Part shown: positions 53,981-62,839 of the stretch, piece by piece
Layout: every line of letters begins with the position of its first letter
Numbering within the stretch: position 1 is the stretch's first letter
NCBI RefSeq assembly: GCF_009733925.1
Contig: NZ_WOEI01000004.1
Location: forward strand, 1 to 62,931
DNA from: Streptobacillus canis
GTDB lineage: Bacteria > Fusobacteriota > Fusobacteriia > Fusobacteriales > Leptotrichiaceae
Direction of reading: 5' to 3'
DNA: 62,931 bases
Position numbers and translations under genes: made by a program
The notes under the pieces: model-generated
The model's input: only the letters and a program-made list of their open reading frames with translations
Told to the model about the DNA's origin: nothing
Databases searched by the model: none

Positions 53981-55410
53981 TATTTATCTATCTCCGTTTG
54001 TGAGTTTATTATTTCGTCACTGTATCTTTCTAAGATTGGTTTAACATCATTATTTAAGAATTCTTCAACTTGTTCTTTTGAATATCCTATAAATCTTTCT
54101 GCTTCTAATATGCTATCTATTTCATCTTTAATAATATCTAATCTTCCATCTTTTTTGATTAATTCAATTAAGTTATTATCTAATCCTTCAAGTTTTACAT
54201 TTCTTGCAGCTTCCATAGATAGTTCTCTAATAATTTCATGTACATCTTGTCTATCCATACCATTTTCAACAGCTTTCATGATAATGTTTTCTGTTGCCAT
54301 AAATGGTAATTCTTTATCAAGATTTCTTTTTATAATTTTTTCATATACTACTGTATTTTCAAAAATATTTAATAATAGGATTAATATTCCATCTATAGCT
54401 AAGAAGCTTTGAGGAACTGATAATCTTTTATCTGCTGAATCATCTAATGTTCTTTCAAACCATTGAGTTGCAGCTACTAATTCTCCATTATGACCATTTG
54501 CCATAACAAATTTAGCAAGTGATGCTACTCTCTCACTTCTCATAGGATTTCTCTTATATGCCATAGCTGAAGATCCTATTTGTTTTTTTCCAAATGGTTC
54601 TTCTATTTCTTTTAAGTGTTGTAAAATTCTAAAGTCATTAGTAATTTTATGTGCACTTTGAGCTATATTTGATAGAAATTGTAAGATTTGTGAATCTTGT
54701 TTTCTATCATAAGTTTGAGAAGAAAGTGTTTGTTTTACTTTAAATCCAGCTTTTTCTGTAACTAATTTATCTAATTTTTTAACTTTTTCATAATCATTAA
54801 ATAGTTCTTTGTAGCTTGCTTGAGTACCTGTAGTACCTTTAGCTCCTCTGAACTTTAAGTTTTCTAATCTAAATTCTAGTTCTTCTAGATCATAAACTAA
54901 AGATTGTATCCATAAAGATGCTCTTTTTCCTACTGTAGTAAGTTGAGCAGCTTGGAAATGTGTGAATCCTAAAGTAGGCAATCCTTTATACATGTCAGCA
55001 AATTTAGACATTCTTTCTATAACAGAAACTAATTTTTTTCTAACAAGTAAAAGTCCTTCTTTAATTTGTATAATATCTGTATTATCTCCTACATAGGCAC
55101 TAGTTGCTCCAAGGTGAATAATTTTTCTAGCGTTTGGAACTAAGTCTCCAAAAGTATGTACATGCGCCATAACATCATGCTTTAAATCTTTTTCATATTT
55201 AGCAGCTAAAGCATAATCAATATTGTAAACATTTTCTTCCATTTCTTTGATCATTTCATCAGTAATGAAATCAAGACCTAATTCTTTTTCTGATTTTGCA
55301 AGATTAACCCATAATTTTCTCCAAGTTGAAAATTTAAAATCTGGAGAAAAAATGTATTGCATTTCTTCACTTGCATATCTTTCGCATAACGGATTCACGT
55401 ATTTATCCAT
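53980..55410 (-). CDS. purB: Adenylosuccinate lyase
   Basis: A 476-aa fumarase-superfamily enzyme that makes AMP from adenylosuccinate (and AICAR from SAICAR). Signature GSSAMAYKRNPMRSE lies near residue 278. HLGATSAYVGDNTD contains the catalytic region and GFTHFQAAQLTTVGKR the other His. It follows purA with overlap of one base and completes IMP to AMP. No other de novo purine genes are in the window, so the role here may be only interconversion. Confidence 0.95.
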   Translation of the reverse strand: MDKYVNPLCERYASEEMQYIFSPDFKFSTWRKLWVNLAKSEKELGLDFITDEMIKEMEENVYNIDYALAAKYEKDLKHDVMAHVHTFGDLVPNARKIIHLGATSAYVGDNTDIIQIKEGLLLVRKKLVSVIERMSKFADMYKGLPTLGFTHFQAAQLTTVGKRASLWIQSLVYDLEELEFRLENLKFRGAKGTTGTQASYKELFNDYEKVKKLDKLVTEKAGFKVKQTLSSQTYDRKQDSQILQFLSNIAQSAHKITNDFRILQHLKEIEEPFGKKQIGSSAMAYKRNPMRSERVASLAKFVMANGHNGELVAATQWFERTLDDSADKRLSVPQSFLAIDGILILLLNIFENTVVYEKIIKRNLDKELPFMATENIIMKAVENGMDRQDVHEIIRELSMEAARNVKLEGLDNNLIELIKKDGRLDIIKDEIDSILEAERFIGYSKEQVEEFLNNDVKPILERYSDEIINSQTEIDK

Positions 55411-56696
55411 TAAAATTCACCTCTATAAATATTTTGTTCTCTACTTGGTCCTACTGATATTAAACTTATTGGAGTTTCTAAGTAACCTTCAATAAATTCA
55501 ACATATCTCTTACAATTTTCAGGTAAGTCTTCATAATTTTTAACTCTAGTGATATCTTCTGTCCATCCTGGGAACTCTTTATATACTATTTCAATTTCTT
55601 GAGATTTTCTTAAGTTTCCTGGGTAAGTTTGATAAATTTTACCATTGATATCATATGCAATTGCAACTTTAATAGTTTCAAGTCCAGTTAATACATCAAG
55701 TTTAGTTAAAACTATATCTGTTAATCCGTTGATTAATGTAGCATATTTACCTACAACTAAATCTAACCACCCACATCTTCTTGGTCTTCCTGTAGTAGCT
55801 CCAAATTCATATCCTACAGCTCTTAAGTTTTCCCCTATTTCATTATTTAATTCTGTAGGGAAAGGCCCTTCTCCTACACGAGTTGTATAAGCTTTCATAA
55901 CTCCTAATACTCTATTAATTTTGTTAGGTGATACTCCACTACCAACACATGCTCCACCTGCTGTTGGAGAAGAAGTTGTAACATATGGGTATGTTCCATA
56001 ATCTATATCTAACATTAATGCTTGCGCACCTTCAAATAGTACTTTTTTACCTTCTACTACTGCTTGGTTAATTTCAAATACAGAATCTATTATTCTATCT
56101 CTCATTTTATCGGCAAGTACTCTATATTTTGCTAATATTTCTTCAAATGAGAATGTTGGATATCCATATTTTTCTAATATGTCATTTTTTTCTTTTATAT
56201 TCCATTCAAGTTTATCTTTAAATCTATCAAAGTCTAATAAATCTCCCATTCTTATACCATTTCTAGAGATTTTATCGTTATAGCATGGTCCTATTCCTCT
56301 TTGAGTAGTTCCTATTTTGTTTTCCCCTAAAGCTTCTTCTTTTGCTTTATCTATAGATATATGATAAGGCATAATAATATGTGTTCTTTCATCTACATAT
56401 AGGTTACTTAAATCTTTACCTCTTGATTCAAGTTTAGATATTTCATCAAGTAATACATCTATATCTACTACTACTCCTGAACCAATTATACATTTCCCTT
56501 TATTATTTATTACTCCTGATGGAAGTAAGTGTAATATGAACTTATCCTCACCAACTATTACAGTATGACCTGCATTGTTTCCACCTTGATATCTTACTAC
56601 ATAATCAGCATCTGGAGATAAAACGTCTATTATTTTACCTTTTCCTTCATCTCCCCATTGAGTTCCTACTACTACATAAGTGTTGTATTTTTTCAT
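55410..56696 (-). CDS. purA: Adenylosuccinate synthetase
   Basis: A 428-aa GTP-dependent enzyme converting IMP and Asp to adenylosuccinate. The loop GTQWGDEGKGKIIDVL is at the N-terminus, with GNNAGHTV, GTTQRGIGPCY, the IMP region SSPTAGGACVGSGVSP and the TTGRPRRCGWLD motif. Length is standard. It comes after hpt, which makes IMP from hypoxanthine. Confidence 0.97.
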   Translation of the reverse strand: MKKYNTYVVVGTQWGDEGKGKIIDVLSPDADYVVRYQGGNNAGHTVIVGEDKFILHLLPSGVINNKGKCIIGSGVVVDIDVLLDEISKLESRGKDLSNLYVDERTHIIMPYHISIDKAKEEALGENKIGTTQRGIGPCYNDKISRNGIRMGDLLDFDRFKDKLEWNIKEKNDILEKYGYPTFSFEEILAKYRVLADKMRDRIIDSVFEINQAVVEGKKVLFEGAQALMLDIDYGTYPYVTTSSPTAGGACVGSGVSPNKINRVLGVMKAYTTRVGEGPFPTELNNEIGENLRAVGYEFGATTGRPRRCGWLDLVVGKYATLINGLTDIVLTKLDVLTGLETIKVAIAYDINGKIYQTYPGNLRKSQEIEIVYKEFPGWTEDITRVKNYEDLPENCKRYVEFIEGYLETPISLISVGPSREQNIYRGEF

Positions 56697-56716
56697 ATTA
56701 TTTCCCTCTCTCCTTT

Positions 56717-57253
56717 TTATTTTATTTCTACTACTTTTCCAACAAATGGAAGAGTTCTATGTTTTTGTGCATAATCTATACCATAACCTACTACAAAGAA
56801 ATCAGGTATTTTAAATCCTATATAGTCTACATCAATTTCAACTTCTCTTCTTTCAGGTTTATCAAGTAAAGTACAAATTTTTAATGATTTTGGATTTCTC
56901 ATTAAAAGTATTTTCTTAACTTCGCTTAATGTTCTTCCAGTATCAACTATATCTTCAATTATTAAGATATGTCTGTTATTTACATCTTCTTCTAAGTCTT
57001 TTAAAATTCTAACCTCTCTTGAACTTACCATAGAATTTCCATAACTAGAAACATCCATGAAATCTAATGTTAATTCTACCTTGTTATAATCTATCTTTCT
57101 TGCTAAATCGGCTAAAAATACTGCTGAACCTCTTAGTAAACCAACTAAAAGCACACTTTGACCTTCATAATCTTTACTGATTTGATCAGCTAATTCTTTA
57201 ACTCTTTTAGCTACTTCTTCTTCAGTAAGTGCTACTTCTATTTTGTAATTCAT
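56717..57253 (-). CDS. hpt: Hypoxanthine phosphoribosyltransferase
   Basis: A 178-aa salvage enzyme from the second ATG (57253), which lies 6 nt after AAAGGAG; the first codons of the longer frame cover that site. PRPP motif [17 protein letters not shown] is at about 96-112, and the C-terminal [18 protein letters not shown] is typical of HPRT. It produces IMP and GMP. It lies between prfB and purA. Confidence 0.95.
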   Translation of the reverse strand: MNYKIEVALTEEEVAKRVKELADQISKDYEGQSVLLVGLLRGSAVFLADLARKIDYNKVELTLDFMDVSSYGNSMVSSREVRILKDLEEDVNNRHILIIEDIVDTGRTLSEVKKILLMRNPKSLKICTLLDKPERREVEIDVDYIGFKIPDFFVVGYGIDYAQKHRTLPFVGKVVEIK

Positions 57254-57269
57254 CATATCTCCTTTCAAC

Positions 57270-58359
57270 CTACCTTATCTTTAAGTATTCATCTATAAAT
57301 GCATTAATATCTCCATCCATAACCTTATCAACATTGCCTTCTTCATAGTTAGTTCTGTGATCTTTTACTAACTTATATGGTTGGAATACATATGATCTAA
57401 TTTGTGAACCCCATTCAATTTTAGATTCTACACCTTTTAAATCTTTTAATTCACTTTCCCTATTTTTCATTTCAATTTCAAATAGTTTAGCTCTTAATAC
57501 CTTCATAGCTGAATTTAAATTTTTACTTTGTGATCTTTCATTTTGACATGTTACTACTAACCCTGTTGGAAGATGTGTAATTCTAACTGCAGAATCAGTT
57601 GTATTTACATGTTGTCCTCCTGCTCCACTAGCTCTATATGTATCTATTTTTAAGTCTTCTTTTTTTAAATTTACTTCAACATCATCTTCTATTTCTGGAG
57701 TAACATTTACTGCAGCAAATGAAGTATGTCTTCTTGCATTTGAATCAAATGGTGAAATTCTTACTAATCTATGAACACCTTTTTCACAATCAAGATATCC
57801 ATAAGCATAATCACCTTTAATTGATAAAGTTACACTTTTTATTCCTGCTTCATCTCCAGGTAATATATCAAGTATCTCAACTTTAAATTTATTCTGCATC
57901 GCCCATCTATCATACATTCTATATAGCATAGAAACCCAGTCACAACTTTCAGTTCCTCCTGCTCCTGCATTAATAGTTAATATTGCTGAATTTTTATCAT
58001 ATTTACCACTTAATAAAAGTTTTACTTTAAATTTATCTAAATTTTCTACAAATTCTTTAGTTTCAGCTTCTAATTCTTCTAAAGTAACTTCTTCTTGTTT
58101 ATAGAAATCTAGTAAAATTTGCACATTGTCATTTAAAGTAATTAAGTTAGTAATATCTCCTATTCTCTCTTTTAAGAAAGAGATATCTTTTAAAACACCT
58201 TGTGAATTTTGTTGGTCTTTATAGAAACCTTCTTCTAATGTAAGTTTTTCTTTTTCTTGTAATTCTTTATTTAATTTTTCAAGGTCAAAGATGCTCCTTT
58301 ATATCATTAAAATCTGAGCTTTTTTCCTCTATTAATTTCCTTAATTCGTATTCTTCCAT
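57270..58359 (-). CDS. prfB: Peptide chain release factor 2 with programmed +1 frameshift
   Basis: The first frame starts at ATG 58359 (after AGGAG) and reads 24 codons, [20 protein letters not shown] then KEHL, to an in-frame TGA (58285-58287). The context AAGGAG-CAT-CTT-TGA-C is the classical RF2 recoding site with an internal Shine-Dalgarno. A +1 slip at CTT continues as [14 protein letters not shown] to the stop at 57270, giving 362 aa. The main part has the GGQ catalytic motif in [12 protein letters not shown] and the tail expected for RF2 recognising UGA/UAA. RF2 itself controls the slip, so expression is autoregulated. It is downstream of azlD, overlapping its end with the ribosome site. 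Confidence 0.95.
58285..58300 (-). promoter_or_regulatory. RF2 recoding site
   Basis: AAGGAG, 3 nt, CTT TGA C on the minus strand. The SD-like element stimulates slippage of the CTT-decoding tRNA at the UGA, which RF2 would otherwise terminate. Confidence 0.93.
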
Positions 58360-58367
58360 ACACTCTC

Positions 58368-58688
58368 CTAAACTAGTATTCTTGATAATACTAAGTTAAG
58401 TATAACTACAGTAACAACAGTAATTATCATTATTCTTCCTAAATCTACATTTTTTAAAGTCATAATAACTATCATGATAGCTGCAAACACTGCTATACCT
58501 ATTTCATGATAATTTCTACCTATAGAAACAAAAATATCTGGGAAAAATAAGACAACCAGTACTGAAATAGGGATAGCTTCTAAAAATCTATCCATAAACT
58601 TATTCCTTGGTATAGGTATGAACTCCCCAGAAATTCTAAATAATTGAGTAACGATACCAGCAAGTATTACTACTAACCACATTTTCAT
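58368..58688 (-). CDS. azlD: AzlD-family branched-chain amino acid export subunit
   Basis: A 106-aa membrane protein with four hydrophobic segments (about 3-17, 36-52, 60-77 and 85-104). It has the AzlD-like FRISGEFIPIP and RFLEAIPISVLVVLFFPD stretch. It is the small partner of AzlC; together they form an exporter of branched-chain amino acids. It overlaps azlC by four bases (ATGA). Confidence 0.88.
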   Translation of the reverse strand: MKMWLVVILAGIVTQLFRISGEFIPIPRNKFMDRFLEAIPISVLVVLFFPDIFVSIGRNYHEIGIAVFAAIMIVIMTLKNVDLGRIMIITVVTVVILNLVLSRILV

Positions 58689-59401
58689 CTTGCATCACTC
58701 CTCATTGATATTGTTGCGTATATTAAACTTGTTAGAGATAAAATTGATACTATTTGTAACCCTTGTGGAACCATATTGAAAGGATATATATACATAAACG
58801 TAAGTTTAATTAATAAAGCTATAATAACTATTCTAGCATTCTTAATATCCATCATTAAACTTGATACAAGTAATGATAAGAATGTTCCATAAAGTATAAA
58901 CTTCATCGAGTTAATTATTATTATTGGAACAAAGTTTCCTAATACTACACCAAATAGTGCACTAAAAGCAAAACTAATATATCCTACTAAATTTACTGCA
59001 AAAGCATAGGATAAACTCTTATTCTTCTTTAACGCTAAAAATGCTACAGTTTCATCTGTAAACATTACTCCTACTATAGATTTTGATAATCTATCATAAC
59101 CACTTAACGCTTTATACATTGGTATATCTATTAAAACATACCTAAAATTTAACATGGCTGCAGCAAAAACTGCTGAAAATATATCAAAATTTCCAGTAGC
59201 AAATATCTTATACAGTAGCACCTGTGATGCTCCTGAATATATTATGAAAGTCATAGCTGGTGATACTACTGAATTTACATTGTAAGTATTAGCTATTAAT
59301 CCAAGGGCAAAACCAAACGGAATAAAAGCTATAGCTATACCTCTTGCTGCCTTAGCACCCTCAATAAATTCCTTTTTATTAAACTTAGTTATTAGATCCA
59401 T
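58685..59401 (-). CDS. azlC: AzlC-family branched-chain amino acid export permease
   Basis: A 238-aa membrane protein, about seven hydrophobic segments. The opening segment FIEGAKAARGIAIAFIPFGFALG and the FIIYSGASQVLLYKI element, and NFRYVLIDIP, are typical AzlC motifs. It heads the azlCD-prfB-hpt-purA-purB-polC run. Expression starts from an extended -10 promoter. Function is inferred from family. Confidence 0.9.
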   Translation of the reverse strand: MDLITKFNKKEFIEGAKAARGIAIAFIPFGFALGLIANTYNVNSVVSPAMTFIIYSGASQVLLYKIFATGNFDIFSAVFAAAMLNFRYVLIDIPMYKALSGYDRLSKSIVGVMFTDETVAFLALKKNKSLSYAFAVNLVGYISFAFSALFGVVLGNFVPIIIINSMKFILYGTFLSLLVSSLMMDIKNARIVIIALLIKLTFMYIYPFNMVPQGLQIVSILSLTSLIYATISMRSDAR

Positions 59402-59437
59402 TTTTACTCTCCAAAAAATTTATCTGTTTCTAGTAAC

Positions 59438-59466
59438 ATTATACCAAAAATTCTATAAAATTAAAA
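59438..59466 (-). promoter_or_regulatory. Extended -10 promoter of the azlC operon
   Basis: TGGTATAAT on the minus strand (-10 at 59438-59443), with a weak -35 (TTTTAA, 59461-59466, 17-nt spacer). Confidence 0.55.
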
Positions 59467-59469
59467 GTC

Positions 59470-59496
59470 AAAAAAAGCACACTTTTTAAAGTGTGC
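59470..59496 (-). terminator. Terminator of the metallopeptidase gene
   Basis: GCACACTT / AAGTGTGC (59477-59484 and 59489-59496), 4-base loop, then T6 on the minus strand. Confidence 0.88.
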
Positions 59497-59503
59497 ATAT
59501 ATT

Positions 59504-60571
59504 TTAATCTTGCCATTTACCTACTAAATCATTATCTACAATATTTTTTATTAATTCTGTACGTAATAGAACTAATTCTGGGTATTGATAGAAAAATAGT
59601 ATCTTATTATCATATGGATTTTCATCTTCAGGGAAGTAGTCTAAAACAAATAACCTAAAACTTTCAGCAAAATCTTCATATAGATTATTTACAGCATATG
59701 CATCTACATAGTTTTCTTGATTTAGTTCATAAAATTTATTAAAGTCTTTTTCACTCTTATTATCATTATTTCTCCAATCTTGTGGAATATCTAAGTAAAA
59801 TGCTTTGTAGAACTGATTAAGATATGAATCTTCTATGAAGCATTCAAGACTATCTCCATAAACTTCTTCTTCACAATCTGTATCTATATATTGTGCTTTA
59901 TTAAGTGAAAAAATATGTCCTAATTCATGAACTAATACTGAAACTATACCAAATTTACTTTCATTTACATCATCAACATTAATTCCTAGTAGTTGCTCTT
60001 CAAACTTATCTCCTATAGCATTAACATAAGCAGCAGAAAAATTATTTTCATATACTTCAACTACAGTAACATCTTCTCTCCATTTTCTAGGTACCATTTT
60101 CACAAATGTTTCATATACTTCTTTAAGGTTTGCTAATTGTTTATCAGTAATATCAAAATCTATTTCACTTAATTCATCATTTTCAAGTATATCTAAAAGA
60201 CCTAAAATTTTTCTTGATTCCATATCACTAATTTTATCACCTTCTTGTGTAGGCTCTATCTTTCTCGTTTTTTCTTGATCAGCTATATATAGTAAATGTT
60301 CTAAATATACATCTCCTAATTCCTTACATTGTTCTAAAGTTCCACATAAATCATTTTTGGGAGCCATTTTTGATAAATCATAATTAATTTTTTTAGTTAG
60401 TCTATATTCAGCAGGCTCAGAATACTTCTCTTCTTCTATTTTATCTTCTTTAACTTCTTCTACTTTAATACTTTCTTTAGTAACTTTAGATTTATTTACT
60501 TCATCATATATTGCAAAAAAAGAAATTACTAAAAGAATTAAAAGTATTATTCTTCTATTTTTTTTATCCAT
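59504..60571 (-). CDS. Membrane-anchored zinc metallopeptidase-like protein
   Basis: A 355-aa protein with an N-terminal hydrophobic anchor (residues 8-23, RIILLILLVISFFAIY) and a charged linker, so the rest faces outside or the periplasm. The zinc motif HELGH is at 215-219 in VSVLVHELGHIFSL. A candidate third ligand is in NLYEDFAESF (Glu299 or Glu303), giving a gluzincin-type site. Two pairs of Cys (75/82 and 233/244) may form disulfides. I do not recognise a named family. It starts 13 nt past the proS terminator with no room for a separate promoter, so expression needs read-through or a promoter inside proS. Confidence 0.65.
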   Translation of the reverse strand: MDKKNRRIILLILLVISFFAIYDEVNKSKVTKESIKVEEVKEDKIEEEKYSEPAEYRLTKKINYDLSKMAPKNDLCGTLEQCKELGDVYLEHLLYIADQEKTRKIEPTQEGDKISDMESRKILGLLDILENDELSEIDFDITDKQLANLKEVYETFVKMVPRKWREDVTVVEVYENNFSAAYVNAIGDKFEEQLLGINVDDVNESKFGIVSVLVHELGHIFSLNKAQYIDTDCEEEVYGDSLECFIEDSYLNQFYKAFYLDIPQDWRNNDNKSEKDFNKFYELNQENYVDAYAVNNLYEDFAESFRLFVLDYFPEDENPYDNKILFFYQYPELVLLRTELIKNIVDNDLVGKWQD

Positions 60572-60583
60572 CCTCTTCCTCTC

Positions 60584-60608
60584 AAAAAAAGGTGTCTAAT
60601 GACACCTT
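60584..60608 (-). terminator. Terminator of proS
   Basis: AAGGTGTC / GACACCTT (60589-60596 and 60601-60608), 4-base loop, T7 on the minus strand. The next gene starts 13 nt beyond. Confidence 0.88.
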
Positions 60609-62334
60609 ATTTTTTCTCATATTCTTTTATGTATGAAATCACTTCTTCAACTTTCATTTCTCCAGCAAATGATCCATCTCTATGTTTAACTTCAACTAAA
60701 CCATTAGCCACACCTTTTCCAACTATTATTTTTAAAGGTATTCCTATTAAGTCAGCATCTTTAAATTTAAATCCTGCTTTTTCATCTCTATCATCATATA
60801 TTACATCAATATTATTAGCTAACATTTCTGAATAAAGTTTTTCTGAAACTTCTTTAGCTGCTTCATCTTTAACATTAACTAAGATTAAATCAACTAAATA
60901 TGGAGCTATTGATTTAGGCCATATAATACCAAAATCATCATAGTTTTGTTCTATTGCAGCTGCTGCTACCCTAGAAACTCCTATACCATAACATCCCATG
61001 ATTACTGTTTCAGCTACACCTTTATCATTTAATACTTTAGTATTCATAGCACTAGAATACTTTTTACCTAGTTTAAATATGTGTCCTACTTCTATTCCTC
61101 TAGCTATATCTAAAGTTCCACCATCAAGAGCTTTATCTCCTTTTTGAGCTTTTCTAATATCTCCACTTAAATCAAAGTGTAAATCAGATAAATTCATATT
61201 TTTATAGTGGTGTCCTTCAACATTTGCTCCACCTACAAAGTTTTTCATATATTTTACTGATTCATCTATTACTACTTTAACTTTTCCTTCTGCTATTGAA
61301 GCTATTTCTTTTAATGGTGAGAAATATCCTCCTGCAAATCCTAATTCTGTTAAATCTTTTTCTTCCATCATTTCAAGATCTATTTTAGCTCCAAAAATAT
61401 TTTTAACTTTAACATCGTTAATTTCTAAATCCCCTCTAATTACTGCAACATAGTAATTGAAAGTTTTATCTTCTTGTTCTTCTTTAAATAGAACTGATTT
61501 AATAGTTTTTGCTGCATCTACATTTAAGTAACTAGATACTTCCTCTATGGTTTTCATTTCAGGTGTTGCAACTAATTCTTTAGCTAATTCACTTGATTCA
61601 TCCATAACAAAATCTAAAACTGATACTGCTTTTTCAACGTTAGCTGCATAATCAGATTTATCTGAATAAAGTATATCATCTTCTCCACTAGCTGCAAGAA
61701 CCATAAATTCGTGACTTTCTGATCCTCCTATACTTCCTGTATCTGCATCAACTGCTCTAAAGTCTAACCCACAACGTTCAAATATTCTGCAATATGCTTC
61801 TTTAACATTATTATATTCTCTATCTAAACATTCTTGTGTTAAGTGGAAACTGTATGCATCTTTCATTATGAATTCTCTTCCACGCATTAATCCAAATCTA
61901 GGTCTTCTTTCATCTCTAAATTTAGTTTGTATTTGATAAATATTTAATGGTAAATCTTTATATGATGTTACAGTATTTCTAAATAAATCAACTATTACTT
62001 CTTCATGTGTAGGTCCTAATACGAAATCTCTATTATTTCTATCATGTAATCTCATTAATTCTGCACCGTATGAAAACCATCTTCCTGATTCTTGCCATAA
62101 ATCTGCTGGTTGAAGTACTGGCATTAATACTTCTTGCGCATCTATTCTATTTAATTCTTCTCTTACAATGTTTTCTATTTTCTTAAGAACTTTAAGTCCT
62201 AAGGGTAGGTATGTGTAAACCCCTCTAGTTAATTGTCTAATCATAGATGCTCTTAGCATTAATTGATGTGATACTGTTTCTGCCTCTTTTGGCACCTCTT
62301 TATATGTTTTTATAAAAGATTTTGAAAATCTCAT
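60607..62334 (-). CDS. proS: Prolyl-tRNA synthetase (bacterial type)
   Basis: A 575-aa class II synthetase from the ATG at 62334, 4 nt after AAAGGAGAA; upstream codons cover the ribosome site. Motif 2 is RFGLMRGREFIMKDAYSF, motif 1 is in the ELNRIDAQEVLMPVLQPADL region. The editing (INS) insertion domain is present at about 225-405 (SDKSDYAANVEKAVSV onward). Motif 3 is GCYGIGVSRVAAAAIEQ. Full length with the C-terminal anticodon domain. Confidence 0.96.
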   Translation of the reverse strand: MRFSKSFIKTYKEVPKEAETVSHQLMLRASMIRQLTRGVYTYLPLGLKVLKKIENIVREELNRIDAQEVLMPVLQPADLWQESGRWFSYGAELMRLHDRNNRDFVLGPTHEEVIVDLFRNTVTSYKDLPLNIYQIQTKFRDERRPRFGLMRGREFIMKDAYSFHLTQECLDREYNNVKEAYCRIFERCGLDFRAVDADTGSIGGSESHEFMVLAASGEDDILYSDKSDYAANVEKAVSVLDFVMDESSELAKELVATPEMKTIEEVSSYLNVDAAKTIKSVLFKEEQEDKTFNYYVAVIRGDLEINDVKVKNIFGAKIDLEMMEEKDLTELGFAGGYFSPLKEIASIAEGKVKVVIDESVKYMKNFVGGANVEGHHYKNMNLSDLHFDLSGDIRKAQKGDKALDGGTLDIARGIEVGHIFKLGKKYSSAMNTKVLNDKGVAETVIMGCYGIGVSRVAAAAIEQNYDDFGIIWPKSIAPYLVDLILVNVKDEAAKEVSEKLYSEMLANNIDVIYDDRDEKAGFKFKDADLIGIPLKIIVGKGVANGLVEVKHRDGSFAGEMKVEEVISYIKEYEKK

Positions 62335-62368
62335 AATTTCTCCTTTCAACTAGCTTTTTTTACATTCT

Positions 62369-62397
62369 ATTATACTATTTTTGATAAATTAATTCAA
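62369..62397 (-). promoter_or_regulatory. Promoter of proS
   Basis: TTGAAT (62392-62397), 17-nt spacer, TATAAT (62369-62374) on the minus strand. Confidence 0.75.
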
Positions 62398-62446
62398 TAA
62401 GTAACATTGTATTATTTTTCAAAAAATAAAAAATATTTTTATTTTA

Positions 62447-62493
62447 AAATTACCTCTTGACTTTTAATATATTCGAGGTTCAATATATTGAAA
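62447..62493 (+). repeat. Promoter/operator direct repeat, copy 1
   Basis: A 47-nt unit repeated at 62595-62641 with one mismatch. It contains TTGACT (62457-62462), a 16-nt spacer and TTCAAT (62479-62484). It has two AATATATT octamers, one in the spacer and one in a CAATATATTG palindrome after the -10. It looks like a regulated promoter. Confidence 0.75.
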
Positions 62494-62594
62494 GGAAAAT
62501 TTTTATTCCCCTCTTATACCCCTATGTTTGAGGGACAAATTTTACTTTTCCCCTGCTTCTATGTAACCCACCACACAGAAGCAAAAAAAATTTT
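62494..62594. other. Spacer between promoter repeats, C-rich blocks and a hairpin
   Basis: A 101-nt region with several CCCC blocks and GAGGG, and a stem GCTTCT/AGAAGC (62555-62560 and 62577-62582) followed by A8. No ORF that I would support; an 82-aa frame here runs through the repeat. It may be the 5' part of a transcript from copy 1. Confidence 0.4.
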
Positions 62595-62641
62595 AAATTA
62601 CCTCTTGACTTTTAATATATTCGAGGTACAATATATTGAAA
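62595..62641 (+). repeat. Promoter/operator direct repeat, copy 2
   Basis: The same unit with TTGACT (62605-62610), 16-nt spacer, TACAAT (62627-62632), a better -10 than copy 1. A short transcript of about 70 nt would end at the terminator at 62677-62708, so a small RNA is possible. Confidence 0.75.
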
Positions 62642-62676
62642 CCAATCAAGGTTTTTTATTTTTAAAAATGCACATT

Positions 62677-62708
62677 TCGCCATTCACCCCCGAATGGCGA
62701 TTTTTTTT
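62677..62708 (+). terminator. Terminator downstream of the tandem promoters
   Basis: TCGCCATTC / GAATGGCGA (62677-62685 and 62692-62700), 6-base loop, then T8. Reading direction plus. Confidence 0.9.
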
Positions 62709-62718
62709 GTTTAAAAAA

Positions 62719-62743
62719 GGGGCTATTCCGAAATAAACAGCTC
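62719..62743 (+). mobile_element. Candidate left end of an IS element (ISL3-like)
   Basis: GGGGCTATTCCGAAATAAACAGC, matching 13 of 14 bases of the 2778 motif, preceded by A6. A terminator hairpin and a possible transposase start follow. The family is inferred from the look of the end only. Confidence 0.4.
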
Positions 62744-62752
62744 TAAATAACC

Positions 62753-62782
62753 AAAAAAGCCAGCAAAAAACTGGCTTTTTTT
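62753..62782. terminator. Bidirectional hairpin inside the candidate IS end
   Basis: AAAAAAGCCAG / CTGGCTTTTTTT (62753-62763 and 62771-62782), 7-base loop. It would stop outside transcription from entering the downstream ORF. Confidence 0.8.
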
Positions 62783-62805
62783 GGTACTAAAAACACTCAT
62801 AAATA

Positions 62806-62834
62806 TTGATAAAATCAACATTTTATGGTGTAAT
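62806..62834 (+). promoter_or_regulatory. Promoter of the right-edge ORF
   Basis: TTGATA (62806-62811), 17-nt spacer, TGTAAT (62829-62834). The ATG is 5 nt further, so the mRNA would be nearly leaderless. Confidence 0.5.
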
Positions 62835-62839
62835 TAGTT

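Noticed and set aside
62555..62590. Hairpin GCTTCT/AGAAGC as a terminator
   Set aside because: On the plus strand it is followed by A8 not T, and on the minus strand the T-run precedes the stem. Not a terminator in either direction.
62488..62736. 82-codon open frame starting TTG
   Set aside because: It runs through the second promoter repeat, a terminator and the IS-like end, has a biased composition and no convincing ribosome site for its TTG. Treated as chance.
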